From contig VFZU01000042.1 of assembly GCA_016870995.1 (NCBI GenBank), positions 1 through 43,025 of the forward strand: a DNA stretch of 43,025 bases, in the 5' to 3' direction. This DNA is from Acidobacteriota bacterium. GTDB taxonomy: Bacteria > Acidobacteriota > Terriglobia > Bryobacterales > Bryobacteraceae. The notes beneath the pieces were generated by a model. It ran no database searches and had not been told where the DNA came from. It saw only the letters and a list, made by a program, of their open reading frames with translations. Below, piece by piece: positions 8,269 through 16,288 of this stretch. The position numbers and the translations under genes were made by a program. Numbering within the stretch: position 1 is the stretch's first letter; each line of letters begins with the position of its first letter.

Positions 8269-8685
8269 GCGGGGATAGGGGTGGCCGCGCAGGGTGGCGA
8301 ACGCCCGATAGACCTGCTCGGCCAACATGGCACGGGCAAGTTCGTGCGGAAACGTCATCGCGGAGAGACTCAAAAGCAGGTCTGCACGGGGTTTCCAGAG
8401 GGGTGGTAAGCCATCGTGACCACCTAAAAGAAAGACGATGTCTCGACTGAGACGCTCGCTCTCGGCGACGAAATCGATAAAGCGGGCGGAATTCCAGGTT
8501 TTGCCCGCTGGATCGAGAAACACCTTCTGGGCAGCGGAGTGGCGGGCGAAGAGATCGTAGCGATTGGGATCGATTTCGCGTATGTCGATAGTCGCCCAGC
8601 GGCCGGTGCGCTTGAGGAATTCGGCGGCAATGGCGTTGGAATGTTCATCCCGGGCCTTGCCAATGTAGAGCAGATCGAGCCGCAT
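8266..8685 (-). CDS. rlmH: 23S rRNA (pseudouridine1915-N3)-methyltransferase
   Basis: RlmH is a SPOUT-class enzyme that methylates pseudouridine 1915 in helix 69 of 23S rRNA, using S-adenosylmethionine. The trefoil-knot motifs are present: FLLGGHDGLP (usual IGGPDG) and LSLSAMTFPHELARAMLAEQVYRAF, ending in GHPYPR. I start at ATG 8685 (MRLDLLYIGKARDEH), which matches the family N-terminus. The frame is open for 39 more codons, but these overlap the divergent FHA gene. At 139 residues it is slightly shorter than E. coli RlmH (about 155). TATAGT lies 7 bases before the start, inside a palindrome shared with the divergent gene. Confidence 0.92.
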   Translation of the reverse strand: MRLDLLYIGKARDEHSNAIAAEFLKRTGRWATIDIREIDPNRYDLFARHSAAQKVFLDPAGKTWNSARFIDFVAESERLSRDIVFLLGGHDGLPPLWKPRADLLLSLSAMTFPHELARAMLAEQVYRAFATLRGHPYPR

Positions 8686-8691
8686 CACCGG

Positions 8692-8701
8692 TACTATAGT
8701 A
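8692..8701. promoter_or_regulatory. Palindromic -10-like element between divergent rlmH and FHA-phosphatase genes
   Basis: TACTATAGTA is a perfect 10-base palindrome in the 31-base gap between the two start codons. It gives TATAGT on both strands: 7 bases before the rlmH ATG and 16 bases before the ATG at 8717. No good -35 box is seen at the usual distance on either strand. A shared two-way promoter core is an inference from position and sequence. Confidence 0.4.
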
Positions 8702-8716
8702 TTTCCGCACATATCC

Positions 8717-10336
8717 ATGGAACTCAGTATTCGAATGCAGGATGGGGCCACGCGCACAGTACCCCTGCTCGACGCCAATATCGGCCTGGGGCGCGCGACC
8801 ACGAACGAACTTTGCTACCCGGAGGATTTCGGTCTGTCCCGGCAGCATTTGCTGTTTGAAAAAGTGGACGGGCAGTGGACCGTCAAAGATCTCGCCAGCA
8901 AGAACGGCACGGTTGTAAATGGCTTCCGCATTGTGACGCCAACGCCACTCGGCAACGGCGACGTGATCCACGCCTGTCACCTGCAGATCACTCTCGGCGG
9001 CAAAGACGATGTGGACACGATGAGCCAAACCGTCGTCTTCGTCGAAAAAGCGGAAGTGGAATCAGCACCGAGCAACACGGTGGTGTCGAGCCTACACGAC
9101 GTGAACCCGGCACAGTCAATGTCGAATGACCGTCATGCGGCGGCACTGGTGAAGGCGGGGCGCGAGCTTGCCGGCCACCGGCCATTGAATGAGCTGTTCC
9201 AGTTGATCCTCGATTTATCTGTCGAAGCAGTAGGCGGATCGAGAGCGGTGCTGATGACCCTCGAGCAGGAAGATCTCATACCGAGGGCGAATCGCGGCGA
9301 AGGGTTCCGCATTTCGAAGACCGTTCGTGATCAGGTTTTGCGCGAGAAGAACTCACTTCTGGTTCGCGATACAGCAATGGACGAAGTGTTCAAGTTGCAG
9401 GCGAGCATCGTGATGCAACGCGTGCGCAGCTTCATGGCGGTCCCGTTGCAAACCAACGAAAAGGTGATCGGGCTGTTGTATATCGATATGCCGGACATCA
9501 CCAGAGAATTCTCGAAGGAAGATCTGAGCCTTCTGACCGTGATGGCCAACGTGGCCGCGATCCGGATTGAGCATGCGCGACTGAACGAAGTGGAGCAGGT
9601 GGAACGGCTGATGTCGAAGGAACTCTCGCAAGCTGGCGAGATCCAGCGGCGGCTGTTACCGGCGGAAGCGCCCAAGATCGCTGGCTATGACTTTGCCGGC
9701 TACAACTTGCCCTGCCGGACGGTGGGCGGAGACTACTTTGACTTCTTCCGTATGTCGGACGGAAAAGTGGCAGTCGTTGTGGGCGACGTCGCGGGTAAGG
9801 GTATGCCTGCGGCAATGTTGATGTCGAGCCTGCAGGCCCGTTTGCAAATCCTGGTCGAAACCGACGAAAATCCTGCCAGCATCGTGGCCCGGTTGAACAA
9901 GAGCATTTCGGGCAATTGTCCCGACAACCGGTTTATTACTTTCATCCTCGCGATTATCGATCCGGCCACCGGAGAGATCCGGTATTGCAATGCGGGGCAC
10001 AACCCTCCACTGTTGGTAAAAGCGAATGGGCTCACCGAAAAGCTTGAAGGCGGCGGCATCATCCTCGGCATTCTCCCGATTGCCCAATACAGCGAGCACA
10101 GGACCTCGATCAGTTCCGGAGACACGCTGGTGCTGTTCAGCGATGGCGTTAGCGAGGCGATGCCCAATGGAAGTGACGAGGAGTTTGGAGAGATGCGGAT
10201 TTCCATGGCGGTTTTGAACCGCGCCAGCCATCCGTCGACCAAACTGATCGAGGGCGTGATTGAGGATCTGCAGGTTTGGTGCGCTGGCACTCCGTATGCT
10301 GATGATGTCACACTATTGATCGTGAAAAAGTTATAG
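8717..10336 (+). CDS. FHA-GAF-SpoIIE (PP2C-type) serine phosphatase
   Basis: This 539-residue cytoplasmic signalling protein has three modules. An FHA domain at about residues 5-95 (GLGRATTNELC, LSRQHLLFE, SKNGTVVNG) binds phosphothreonine peptides. A GAF domain at about 145-290 (SFMAVPLQTNEKVIGLLYID) probably senses a ligand. A SpoIIE/RsbU phosphatase domain at about 305-538 has metal-binding aspartates in GGDYFDFF (D339, D342), VVGDVAGKGMPAAM (D357), LFSDGVSEAM and YADDVTLLIV. Such proteins dephosphorylate Ser/Thr-phosphorylated partners, often anti-anti-sigma factors. No anti-sigma kinase gene lies beside it. A glycosyltransferase cluster begins 18 bases downstream on the same strand. Confidence 0.92.
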   Translation: MELSIRMQDGATRTVPLLDANIGLGRATTNELCYPEDFGLSRQHLLFEKVDGQWTVKDLASKNGTVVNGFRIVTPTPLGNGDVIHACHLQITLGGKDDVDTMSQTVVFVEKAEVESAPSNTVVSSLHDVNPAQSMSNDRHAAALVKAGRELAGHRPLNELFQLILDLSVEAVGGSRAVLMTLEQEDLIPRANRGEGFRISKTVRDQVLREKNSLLVRDTAMDEVFKLQASIVMQRVRSFMAVPLQTNEKVIGLLYIDMPDITREFSKEDLSLLTVMANVAAIRIEHARLNEVEQVERLMSKELSQAGEIQRRLLPAEAPKIAGYDFAGYNLPCRTVGGDYFDFFRMSDGKVAVVVGDVAGKGMPAAMLMSSLQARLQILVETDENPASIVARLNKSISGNCPDNRFITFILAIIDPATGEIRYCNAGHNPPLLVKANGLTEKLEGGGIILGILPIAQYSEHRTSISSGDTLVLFSDGVSEAMPNGSDEEFGEMRISMAVLNRASHPSTKLIEGVIEDLQVWCAGTPYADDVTLLIVKKL

Positions 10337-10354
10337 ACTGCAAATGGGATATCG

Positions 10355-11104
10355 ATGAAATACTCATTCGGGGTGAGTGTGTGCTTTCCGGCCTATAACG
10401 ATGCGCCGTCTCTGCCAAAACTGATTGGCAAGACGTTCGCAGTGCTGGAGTCACATGTCGAAGATTTTGAAGTGATCGCCGTGAACGACGGCAGCCAGGA
10501 CAATACCGGAGAAGTACTTGCCGGACTTGTCGAGAAATATGCGCCGCGCATGCGCGTTGTGACGCACCCGGTGAATCGCGGATATGGCGGCGCCTTGCGC
10601 AGCGGTTTTGAGGCGGCAACAAAGGAATTCGTTTTTTACACGGACGGCGACGGCCAGTACGACGTCGGCGAATTGCCGAAGCTTCTGGAGCGCATGAAGC
10701 CGGGTGTCAGTTTCGTCAATGGCTACAAACTGGAGCGCAACGACCCGTGGCACCGGATCTGGATTGGCAAGGCTTATAACCAGTTTGCCCGTCTGCTCTT
10801 CAATGTGTCTTTGCGCGACATTGACTGCGACTTCCGGCTGATTCGCCGCAGCTTGATCGAAGCAATCGAGCTCGAATCGACTTCGGGAACAGTTTGCGTG
10901 GAATTGGTTCGCAAGCTGGAATTCTGCGATATGGATGTGGAAGAAGTGGGCGTACATCACTACCCGAGGCAGCATGGCAAGAGCCAGTTCTTTCGCCTCA
11001 AGAGTTTGCTGACCACGTTCTACCAGCTCTTCCGGCTATGGGTTTGGCTATTGGTGTTGCCGCGATTGGGAATGAAGCGGGCCAATGCGCATACCCATAG
11101 TTAA
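10355..11104 (+). CDS. Family 2 glycosyltransferase (dolichyl-phosphate mannosyltransferase-like)
   Basis: The 249-residue GT-A-fold enzyme shows VCFPAYND at the N-terminus, VNDGSQDNT, the loop NRGYGGALRSGF and the metal/nucleotide-binding DGDGQYD, as in polyprenyl-phosphate sugar transferases. The C-terminus has a hydrophobic stretch (LFRLWVWLLVLPRLGM) that may anchor it to the membrane. It lacks the long multi-pass tail of ArnC-type enzymes. It opens a four-gene set whose members overlap or nearly touch, ending with a methyltransferase, so a role in building a modified sugar or lipid-linked glycan is likely. The sugar and acceptor are unknown. Confidence 0.9.
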   Translation: MKYSFGVSVCFPAYNDAPSLPKLIGKTFAVLESHVEDFEVIAVNDGSQDNTGEVLAGLVEKYAPRMRVVTHPVNRGYGGALRSGFEAATKEFVFYTDGDGQYDVGELPKLLERMKPGVSFVNGYKLERNDPWHRIWIGKAYNQFARLLFNVSLRDIDCDFRLIRRSLIEAIELESTSGTVCVELVRKLEFCDMDVEEVGVHHYPRQHGKSQFFRLKSLLTTFYQLFRLWVWLLVLPRLGMKRANAHTHS

Positions 11105-12191
11105 CCTGAAGCCAACGATCGAGGAGACTCGCATGGACTGGCAAGCCAATGTCATTGCCCTGATGGCGCGTGGCTTCTTCATCCTTGGACCTGAGCTAGA
11201 TCGATTCGAGACATCGTTGGCCCTGGCGCTTGGTGCTCGTTATGCAATCGGAGTGAGCACGGGTTCGACAGCGATCGAAGTGAGCCTCCGCGATGCTGGC
11301 GTTGTGGAGCCGAAGCAGGAAGTGATTACCAGTGCGATGACGGCCCCGTTCACTGGAGTGTCCATTGCGGCCGCTGGTGCCACCCCGCGCTTTGCCGACA
11401 TCGATCCGGAAACGCTTCAGGTTGACGCCGACGATCTCGGAAATCGAATCCGCAAGCGCACCGCAGCACTGGTGCCGGTGCATCTCTACGGGCAGCCTTG
11501 CGAGATCGGTCAAATCGCGAGAGTCGCCAAGCAGCAAAAGCTAAAGCTGATTCAAGATGCCTGCCAGTCGCATGGCGCTCTGCCGTTTACGGAGTATGGA
11601 GACTATGTCGCCCTCAGCTTCTATCCAACGAAAAACCTGGGATGCCTTGGAGATGGTGGAGCCATCCTCACCAACAAACCCGGCACAGCCAAGCGGCTGC
11701 GGCAAATCAGGGATGGGGGCAGAGGATCGGGAGGCTTGCCCAGAAATCAGATCGCTTACGTGAAGGGCATTAACGCGCGGCTCGATGAACTGCAGTGCTG
11801 TTATCTCAACGCATTTCTGCCCCATTTGCATCGCTGGAACGAGCAACGCAAGCGGCTCGCACGAATTTATGACGAGATGCTGTCGGGACTCGATGCAATT
11901 CGATTGTTGCGAAGAACAGCCGATAGCGTTTGCCATCTTTATGTCGTGAGAGCAAAGAAGCGAGACCGGCTAAGGGACTATCTGCAGGGGCTTGGAATCG
12001 GCACGGGGATTCACTACCCTGTTCCATTGCACCTGCATCCAGCATTTGCCAGTTCCGGGCAGAAAAAGGGCGATTTGCCGCATGCCGAGAAAGCCGCGAC
12101 AGAAATCGTATCGTTGCCGCTGTGGCCTCAATTGGAGGAAGATCGTGTCAGAGAAGTTGCCGAGGCAGTGCGACGATTCTACGCGAAGTGA
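11085..12191 (+). CDS. DegT/DnrJ/EryC1/StrS-family sugar aminotransferase
   Basis: This is a 368-residue PLP-dependent enzyme that usually transaminates nucleotide-linked keto sugars. Visible family features are GVSTGSTAIEVSL, PRFADIDPETLQVD, VPVHLYGQPCEI, LIQDACQSHGA, the Schiff-base lysine in SFYPTKNLGCLGDGGAI, and the C-terminal GTGIHYPVPLHLHPAF. Its start lies 20 bases inside the glycosyltransferase gene, and the next gene begins 6 bases after its stop, so the set is translationally linked. The partner epimerase/dehydratase is the next gene, consistent with an amino-sugar pathway. The exact sugar cannot be read from sequence. Confidence 0.93.
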   Translation: MRIPIVNLKPTIEETRMDWQANVIALMARGFFILGPELDRFETSLALALGARYAIGVSTGSTAIEVSLRDAGVVEPKQEVITSAMTAPFTGVSIAAAGATPRFADIDPETLQVDADDLGNRIRKRTAALVPVHLYGQPCEIGQIARVAKQQKLKLIQDACQSHGALPFTEYGDYVALSFYPTKNLGCLGDGGAILTNKPGTAKRLRQIRDGGRGSGGLPRNQIAYVKGINARLDELQCCYLNAFLPHLHRWNEQRKRLARIYDEMLSGLDAIRLLRRTADSVCHLYVVRAKKRDRLRDYLQGLGIGTGIHYPVPLHLHPAFASSGQKKGDLPHAEKAATEIVSLPLWPQLEEDRVREVAEAVRRFYAK

Positions 12192-12197
12192 CCCCGC

Positions 12198-13244
12198 ATG
12201 GACTATAGCTCGTATCGCAATTTACCCGTACTCGTCACTGGTGGCCTTGGGTTTATCGGTAGCAACCTCGCTTTCGAATTGGCCCAGCTTGGGGCGAAAG
12301 TCACCGTGGTCGATTCGCTGGTGCCGGGCTGTGGGGCGAATCGGGCAAACCTGAGAAACGCCGAAGTGACTTTGATTGAAGCTGACCTCAGCGAACCGTC
12401 GCTTTGCGAGGCCGCGATTGCGGAAGCGAAAGTTGTGTTCAATCTGGCTGGAGAAATCAGCCACATCCATTCGATGGAGTACCCGGAGCGGGATCTTCAA
12501 ATCAATACCGTTTCCCAACTGCGGTTTCTCGATGCCTGCCGACGATTGAATCGAGGGGTGCGTGTAGTTTATGCCGGGACGCGCCAGGTCTTTGGCAAGC
12601 CAAACTACCTCCCGGTGGACGAGTCGCACCCGATCCGCCCGGTGGATTTCAACGGAGTTCACAAATACGCCGCCACCATGTACCACATGATGATGAGCGA
12701 TCTCGGTGACCTCGATGCGGTGGTATTGCGGCTGACCAATGTTTATGGCCCCCGGATGAGCTTGAGTGTTGCCGGACAGGGTTTCCTGGGAGTGTTTTTC
12801 AGAAAGGCCCTACTGGGGGAGTCGATCAGCGTATTCGGCGATGGAGATCAATTGAGAGATCCGTTGTTTGTCAGTGATGCGGTGGACGCGTTCTTGCGCG
12901 CAGGTGTGGCAGGCAAGCTGGGAGATCGGGCCTTCAATATTGGAGGACTTGAGGCATTGCCTTTGCGCGAGATCGCAAGGCACATTGCCGGGCAAGTGGA
13001 GACGATTCCCTTCCCCGAACACTTGAAGTGCATCGACATTGGCAGCTACTCGACTGATTCAAGTTATGCGGCGGATGTATTGGGATGGCGCCCTTCGGTC
13101 TCTATCGCCGAAGGTGCCGCTAAAACTCTGGATTTCTACCGCAGCCACCTCGTGGATTACCTCAACCCCGCGGAAAGCTTGCGGCGGGAATTGCCTGAGC
13201 ACGCCGGGGTGAAGCGCCGATTGATCTTCAAGGCCATCCCATGA
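12198..13244 (+). CDS. NAD-dependent nucleotide-sugar epimerase/dehydratase (extended SDR)
   Basis: This is a 348-residue extended short-chain dehydrogenase. The Rossmann motif VTGGLGFIGSN (residues 13-23) binds NAD, VVDSL follows beta-2, and NLAGEISH and VYAGTRQVFG mark the core. At the position of the usual catalytic YxxxK the protein has N152-G-V-H-K156, so the lysine is kept but the tyrosine is replaced by asparagine. I recall related sugar epimerase-like proteins with 'NGxxK' here, so this is probably a subfamily trait and not damage. Substrate-binding regions (RLTNVYGPRM, DPLFVSDAVDAFL, FNIGG) are normal. It lies between the aminotransferase and methyltransferase genes and overlaps the latter as ATGA. 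Confidence 0.9.
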   Translation: MDYSSYRNLPVLVTGGLGFIGSNLAFELAQLGAKVTVVDSLVPGCGANRANLRNAEVTLIEADLSEPSLCEAAIAEAKVVFNLAGEISHIHSMEYPERDLQINTVSQLRFLDACRRLNRGVRVVYAGTRQVFGKPNYLPVDESHPIRPVDFNGVHKYAATMYHMMMSDLGDLDAVVLRLTNVYGPRMSLSVAGQGFLGVFFRKALLGESISVFGDGDQLRDPLFVSDAVDAFLRAGVAGKLGDRAFNIGGLEALPLREIARHIAGQVETIPFPEHLKCIDIGSYSTDSSYAADVLGWRPSVSIAEGAAKTLDFYRSHLVDYLNPAESLRRELPEHAGVKRRLIFKAIP

Positions 13245-13987
13245 ACCCGGCGGAATTCGTCAACATCGCCAGAGCCGAAGACCAGATGTGGTGGTTCGCC
13301 GGCATGAGAAAGATTCTGGAGGCCTGGATCGGTCGACTGCCGGATGCGCGCTTTGAAAGAGTGTTAGAGGGCGGTTGCGGAACCGGCTACATGTCGCGAT
13401 GGCTAAGCCAGAGGTATGGGTGGCGGATGTTCCCGGCGGACCTCGATTTTGACGGGTTGTCCTATGGCATGCGAGAGGGTGTGGCTCGGATGGCTCAAAC
13501 CGACATTACCGCGCTGCCTTACCAGGATCAATGCTTCGATGCGGTAGTTTCCCTGGATGTGGTGGTACACCTTCTGAAAGGGCAGGAAGTGCACGCATTC
13601 AAGGAGTTCCTTCGAGTGCTTCGCCCTGGTGGGAAGTTGATCCTGCGGGCCTCGGCGCTAGAGATCCTGAAAAGTCGACATTCCGTTTTCGCCAGCGAGC
13701 GGCAACGTTTTGATCGGCGGAGGCTCGAAGATTCTTTGGGGAAAGCTGGTTTCCAGTTGTTGGATTGCAGCTACGCCAACTCCCTTCTTATGCCGGTTGC
13801 GCTATTTAAGTTTCGCGTTTGGGAAGAACTGACCAGACAGGAGCCTCGCAGTGGAGTGGAGATTCCGGGTGCGCTCCTCAATGCTCTGCTTCGAGTCCCA
13901 CTTGAGGTTGAAGCTGGCTGCCTGAAGGCCGGACTGCGCTTTCCCCTGGGTCAAAGTCTGTTGGTGCTTGCAGAACGCAAGTACTAA
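13241..13987 (+). CDS. SAM-dependent class I methyltransferase
   Basis: The 248-residue protein has the class I methyltransferase core. Motif I is VLEGGCGTGYMSRWL, followed by PADLDFDGL, an acidic AQTDITALPYQDQCFDAVVSLDVV (motif II region) and FLRVLRPGGKLILRASAL (motif III). A Methyltransf_11 type is likely. Its ATG overlaps the epimerase stop (ATGA), and it ends the glycan-type set. It may methylate a sugar or lipid-linked intermediate, but the acceptor is unknown. After it come 89 bases without a gene before cpaB. Confidence 0.88.
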   Translation: MNPAEFVNIARAEDQMWWFAGMRKILEAWIGRLPDARFERVLEGGCGTGYMSRWLSQRYGWRMFPADLDFDGLSYGMREGVARMAQTDITALPYQDQCFDAVVSLDVVVHLLKGQEVHAFKEFLRVLRPGGKLILRASALEILKSRHSVFASERQRFDRRRLEDSLGKAGFQLLDCSYANSLLMPVALFKFRVWEELTRQEPRSGVEIPGALLNALLRVPLEVEAGCLKAGLRFPLGQSLLVLAERKY

Positions 13988-14076
13988 GCAGAATTACCGC
14001 TAAAGTAAGCGGGTGGAAGTGCCGAACATACAGTGAGCGAGGGTTGGGTTCTACCTAGCCACAGCGCTACCACCTT

Positions 14077-15306
14077 ATGAAAAAGAACGTTATTCCGCTA
14101 GTTGCCATTGCCCTGGTAGTGGCTGTTGCTTCGACAGGGATCTTTTACGGCTTGATTGTGAGCCGAATGGACGGGTCGTCGAACCAATCGGCGCAAACGC
14201 GCTTTATCACTTCAAAGCCATCGGAAAAAGGTCATTTGATTGCGGCGGATGACTTCCGGCTGATGGCGGCGCCAGATCCTGGAGCACCGACTCCGTTGAA
14301 GGCAGAAGATCTGACCGGAAGAACCACGAAAGAGACTGTCGAAGCAGGCAAAGTCCTGACCGAGGCGATGCTGTCGCCGATTGCCGAGCGGATGTTGCAG
14401 AGCGGGATTCCAGCGGGACTCCGGGCCGTCACGATTCATGTTTCAGATTCATCGAGCGTGGTGAAGATGCTGCAGGCCGGGGCGCGGATCGACGTGCAAG
14501 CGGTGATCCACCATCCGAAGCCGGGTGAAACGGATGTGGAGGCACGCACGCTTTTGCAGAACGTGGTGGTTTACAACGTATCCGGGGAGTCGAACCCGAA
14601 CATGCAGGGCCGTACGGTTGTCACTGTGCTGGCCACGCCACAGGATGCGGAACGTTTGAGCGCAGCGGATGCAGGTGCACGCCTGCGAGTCGCGTTGCGA
14701 AATCCGAAAGATCAGCAGATTGTGCCGTTGGGATCGACGAGCCTTTCAAACTTGAATGCACCGCCGAGGCCGGTGGTCACGAGCAGTTTTGTCGCGGCTT
14801 CGCCGGTAAAGCCCCACGCGGTCGCACCTGTGGAATACGAGGTGAGTCTGGTTGAAGTGTCCAGCGAAGAAGCGGCTGGCATTGCACCCAACCAGAAGTC
14901 TGGGACGCTGACTGTATCCAGTTTTGATGAAGCACGAATTCAGGAGCTTCGCAAATCTTCGAAACTAAATGTCCTGGCCAGTTCCAGATTGATGCCGGGA
15001 AAATCGGGCGAGTTCAGCTGGAAGGCTTCTGATGAAGCATCCATGCGCGTTCGAATCGAGCCACTTTCGATTTCAGCGGACGGACGTCAAAGCTTGCGAA
15101 TTCAGCCAGAGACTACGGTGCCCCAATCGGGTACTGCAGCCACGCGACGCGTAGATTCACAAATTTCGCTTGGCAGAAATCAAAGCGCGATCGTCGGAGG
15201 GTTGCTGCCTGCGGCGCAGGTAGCGCAATTGAGGGAACGACTGAATCCGGGTGGAACTGGTGGCGGTGAGTTGTTGATGGTGATTACCCAGGTCAACAGA
15301 AACTAG
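14077..15306 (+). CDS. cpaB: CpaB/RcpC-type Tad pilus assembly protein with secretin-like C-terminal part
   Basis: The 409-residue protein begins with a membrane anchor (residues about 5-28, VIPLVAIALVVAVASTGIFY). A SAF/CpaB region at about 45-210 follows (GHLIAADDFRL, GKVLTEAMLS, GLRAVTIHVSDSSSVVKML, GARIDVQAV, LLQNVVVYNV, VTVLATPQDAERLSAAD). CpaB normally couples the Tad secretin to the inner membrane. The last 160 residues are extra and read like part of a secretin domain: EARIQELRKSSKLNVLASSR, then VDSQISLGRNQSAIVGGLLP and ELLMVITQVNRN, which recall the 'VLSSPRL', 'V.IGGL' and 'ELLV.ITP' stretches of type II/Tad secretins. tadB and tadC follow within 6-7 bases. The secretin similarity is by eye. 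Confidence 0.8.
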   Translation: MKKNVIPLVAIALVVAVASTGIFYGLIVSRMDGSSNQSAQTRFITSKPSEKGHLIAADDFRLMAAPDPGAPTPLKAEDLTGRTTKETVEAGKVLTEAMLSPIAERMLQSGIPAGLRAVTIHVSDSSSVVKMLQAGARIDVQAVIHHPKPGETDVEARTLLQNVVVYNVSGESNPNMQGRTVVTVLATPQDAERLSAADAGARLRVALRNPKDQQIVPLGSTSLSNLNAPPRPVVTSSFVAASPVKPHAVAPVEYEVSLVEVSSEEAAGIAPNQKSGTLTVSSFDEARIQELRKSSKLNVLASSRLMPGKSGEFSWKASDEASMRVRIEPLSISADGRQSLRIQPETTVPQSGTAATRRVDSQISLGRNQSAIVGGLLPAAQVAQLRERLNPGGTGGGELLMVITQVNRN

Positions 15307-15312
15307 ACTTCG

Positions 15313-16281
15313 ATGACGCCGACGCTGCTGCTGGTATTGATTTTCGTCGCCACATTTGCCTTCGTCATCGTGGGCCTCTACATCGCCGCCAATTGGCTGA
15401 ATGCTGGTGTCACTGTGGGAGTAAACGGCGAGTTTGCCACACCGAATGAAGAAGATGGGGATGGCCCGCTGTTGCTTCGCACCGAAGGTGTCTCCAGCAT
15501 CTCATTCTGGGCGGAATTGCTCGAGCGCTTCAGTTTTGTACCGCAATTGAGGCGGCTGCTCGCTGAATCCGGTTTGGGATGGTCGGTCGGCCGGTTCACG
15601 TCTATGGTTCTCCTGGCAGGTGCCTCAACCGCAGTGATCTTGTCCCGTATTTCCTGGCTGCCCTGGATTGCCATTGCCACAGGAGGAGTGCTTGCTCTGG
15701 CCGCACCCTATTTGTTCGTATTGAACAAGCGCAAGCGGCGATTCCGGGCATTCGAGGAGAACTTCGCGGATGCACTCGATTCGCTTGGCCGCGCGATGCG
15801 AGCCGGGCATGCACTGGCAGCTGGCATGGAAATGGTTGCTTATGAATCTCCGCAACCCGTGAGTGGCGAATTTCGCAAAGTAGTTGAAGAATGGCGACTG
15901 GGCCGAAGTTGGGATCAGGCTCTGGAGCATCTGGTTCAGCGCGTCCCACTGGTGAGTGTCAGCCTTTTTGTCGCAGCAGTGCGAATGCAAAGCCGCACGG
16001 GCGGGCGGCTAAACGAGATCCTGGGAAAGATCGCCGAAGGGGTGCGTGACTCAGCGTCCCTCGACGGGGAAGTCCAAGCCATCAGCGCTCACGGAAAGTT
16101 GACGGGCCTGATCCTCATCATCCTGCCTATCGGCATTGCCCTGATGCTCCACTGGACATCACCTGGCTACCTGGACATCCTGACCGAACACCCAATCGGT
16201 AAGTTCCTGATCATTGCGGCTGTTTTGTTTCTGATTGCGGCGCATTTTGTGATGCGCAAGATTCTCGATATAAGGATCTGA
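15313..16281 (+). CDS. tadB: Tad system inner-membrane platform protein TadB (GspF-type)
   Basis: The 322-residue membrane protein has an N-terminal span (LLLVLIFVATFAFVIVGLYI), a pair of spans near residues 95-140, a cytoplasmic GspF domain (ADALDSLGRAMRAGHALAAG, VEEWRLGRSWDQAL, VSLFVAAVRMQSRTGGRLNE) and two C-terminal spans. These are features of T2SSF-domain TadB, the membrane partner of the TadA ATPase in Tad pilus assembly. No tadA gene lies in the window, so the ATPase must be encoded elsewhere or the system is incomplete. It begins 6 bases after cpaB and 7 bases before tadC. Confidence 0.88.
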   Translation: MTPTLLLVLIFVATFAFVIVGLYIAANWLNAGVTVGVNGEFATPNEEDGDGPLLLRTEGVSSISFWAELLERFSFVPQLRRLLAESGLGWSVGRFTSMVLLAGASTAVILSRISWLPWIAIATGGVLALAAPYLFVLNKRKRRFRAFEENFADALDSLGRAMRAGHALAAGMEMVAYESPQPVSGEFRKVVEEWRLGRSWDQALEHLVQRVPLVSVSLFVAAVRMQSRTGGRLNEILGKIAEGVRDSASLDGEVQAISAHGKLTGLILIILPIGIALMLHWTSPGYLDILTEHPIGKFLIIAAVLFLIAAHFVMRKILDIRI

Positions 16282-16288
16282 AGACGAA

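Noticed and set aside
8686-8802. Upstream extension of rlmH to 8802
   Set aside because: The extra 39 codons do not resemble RlmH and overlap the FHA gene; ATG 8685 gives the family N-terminus.
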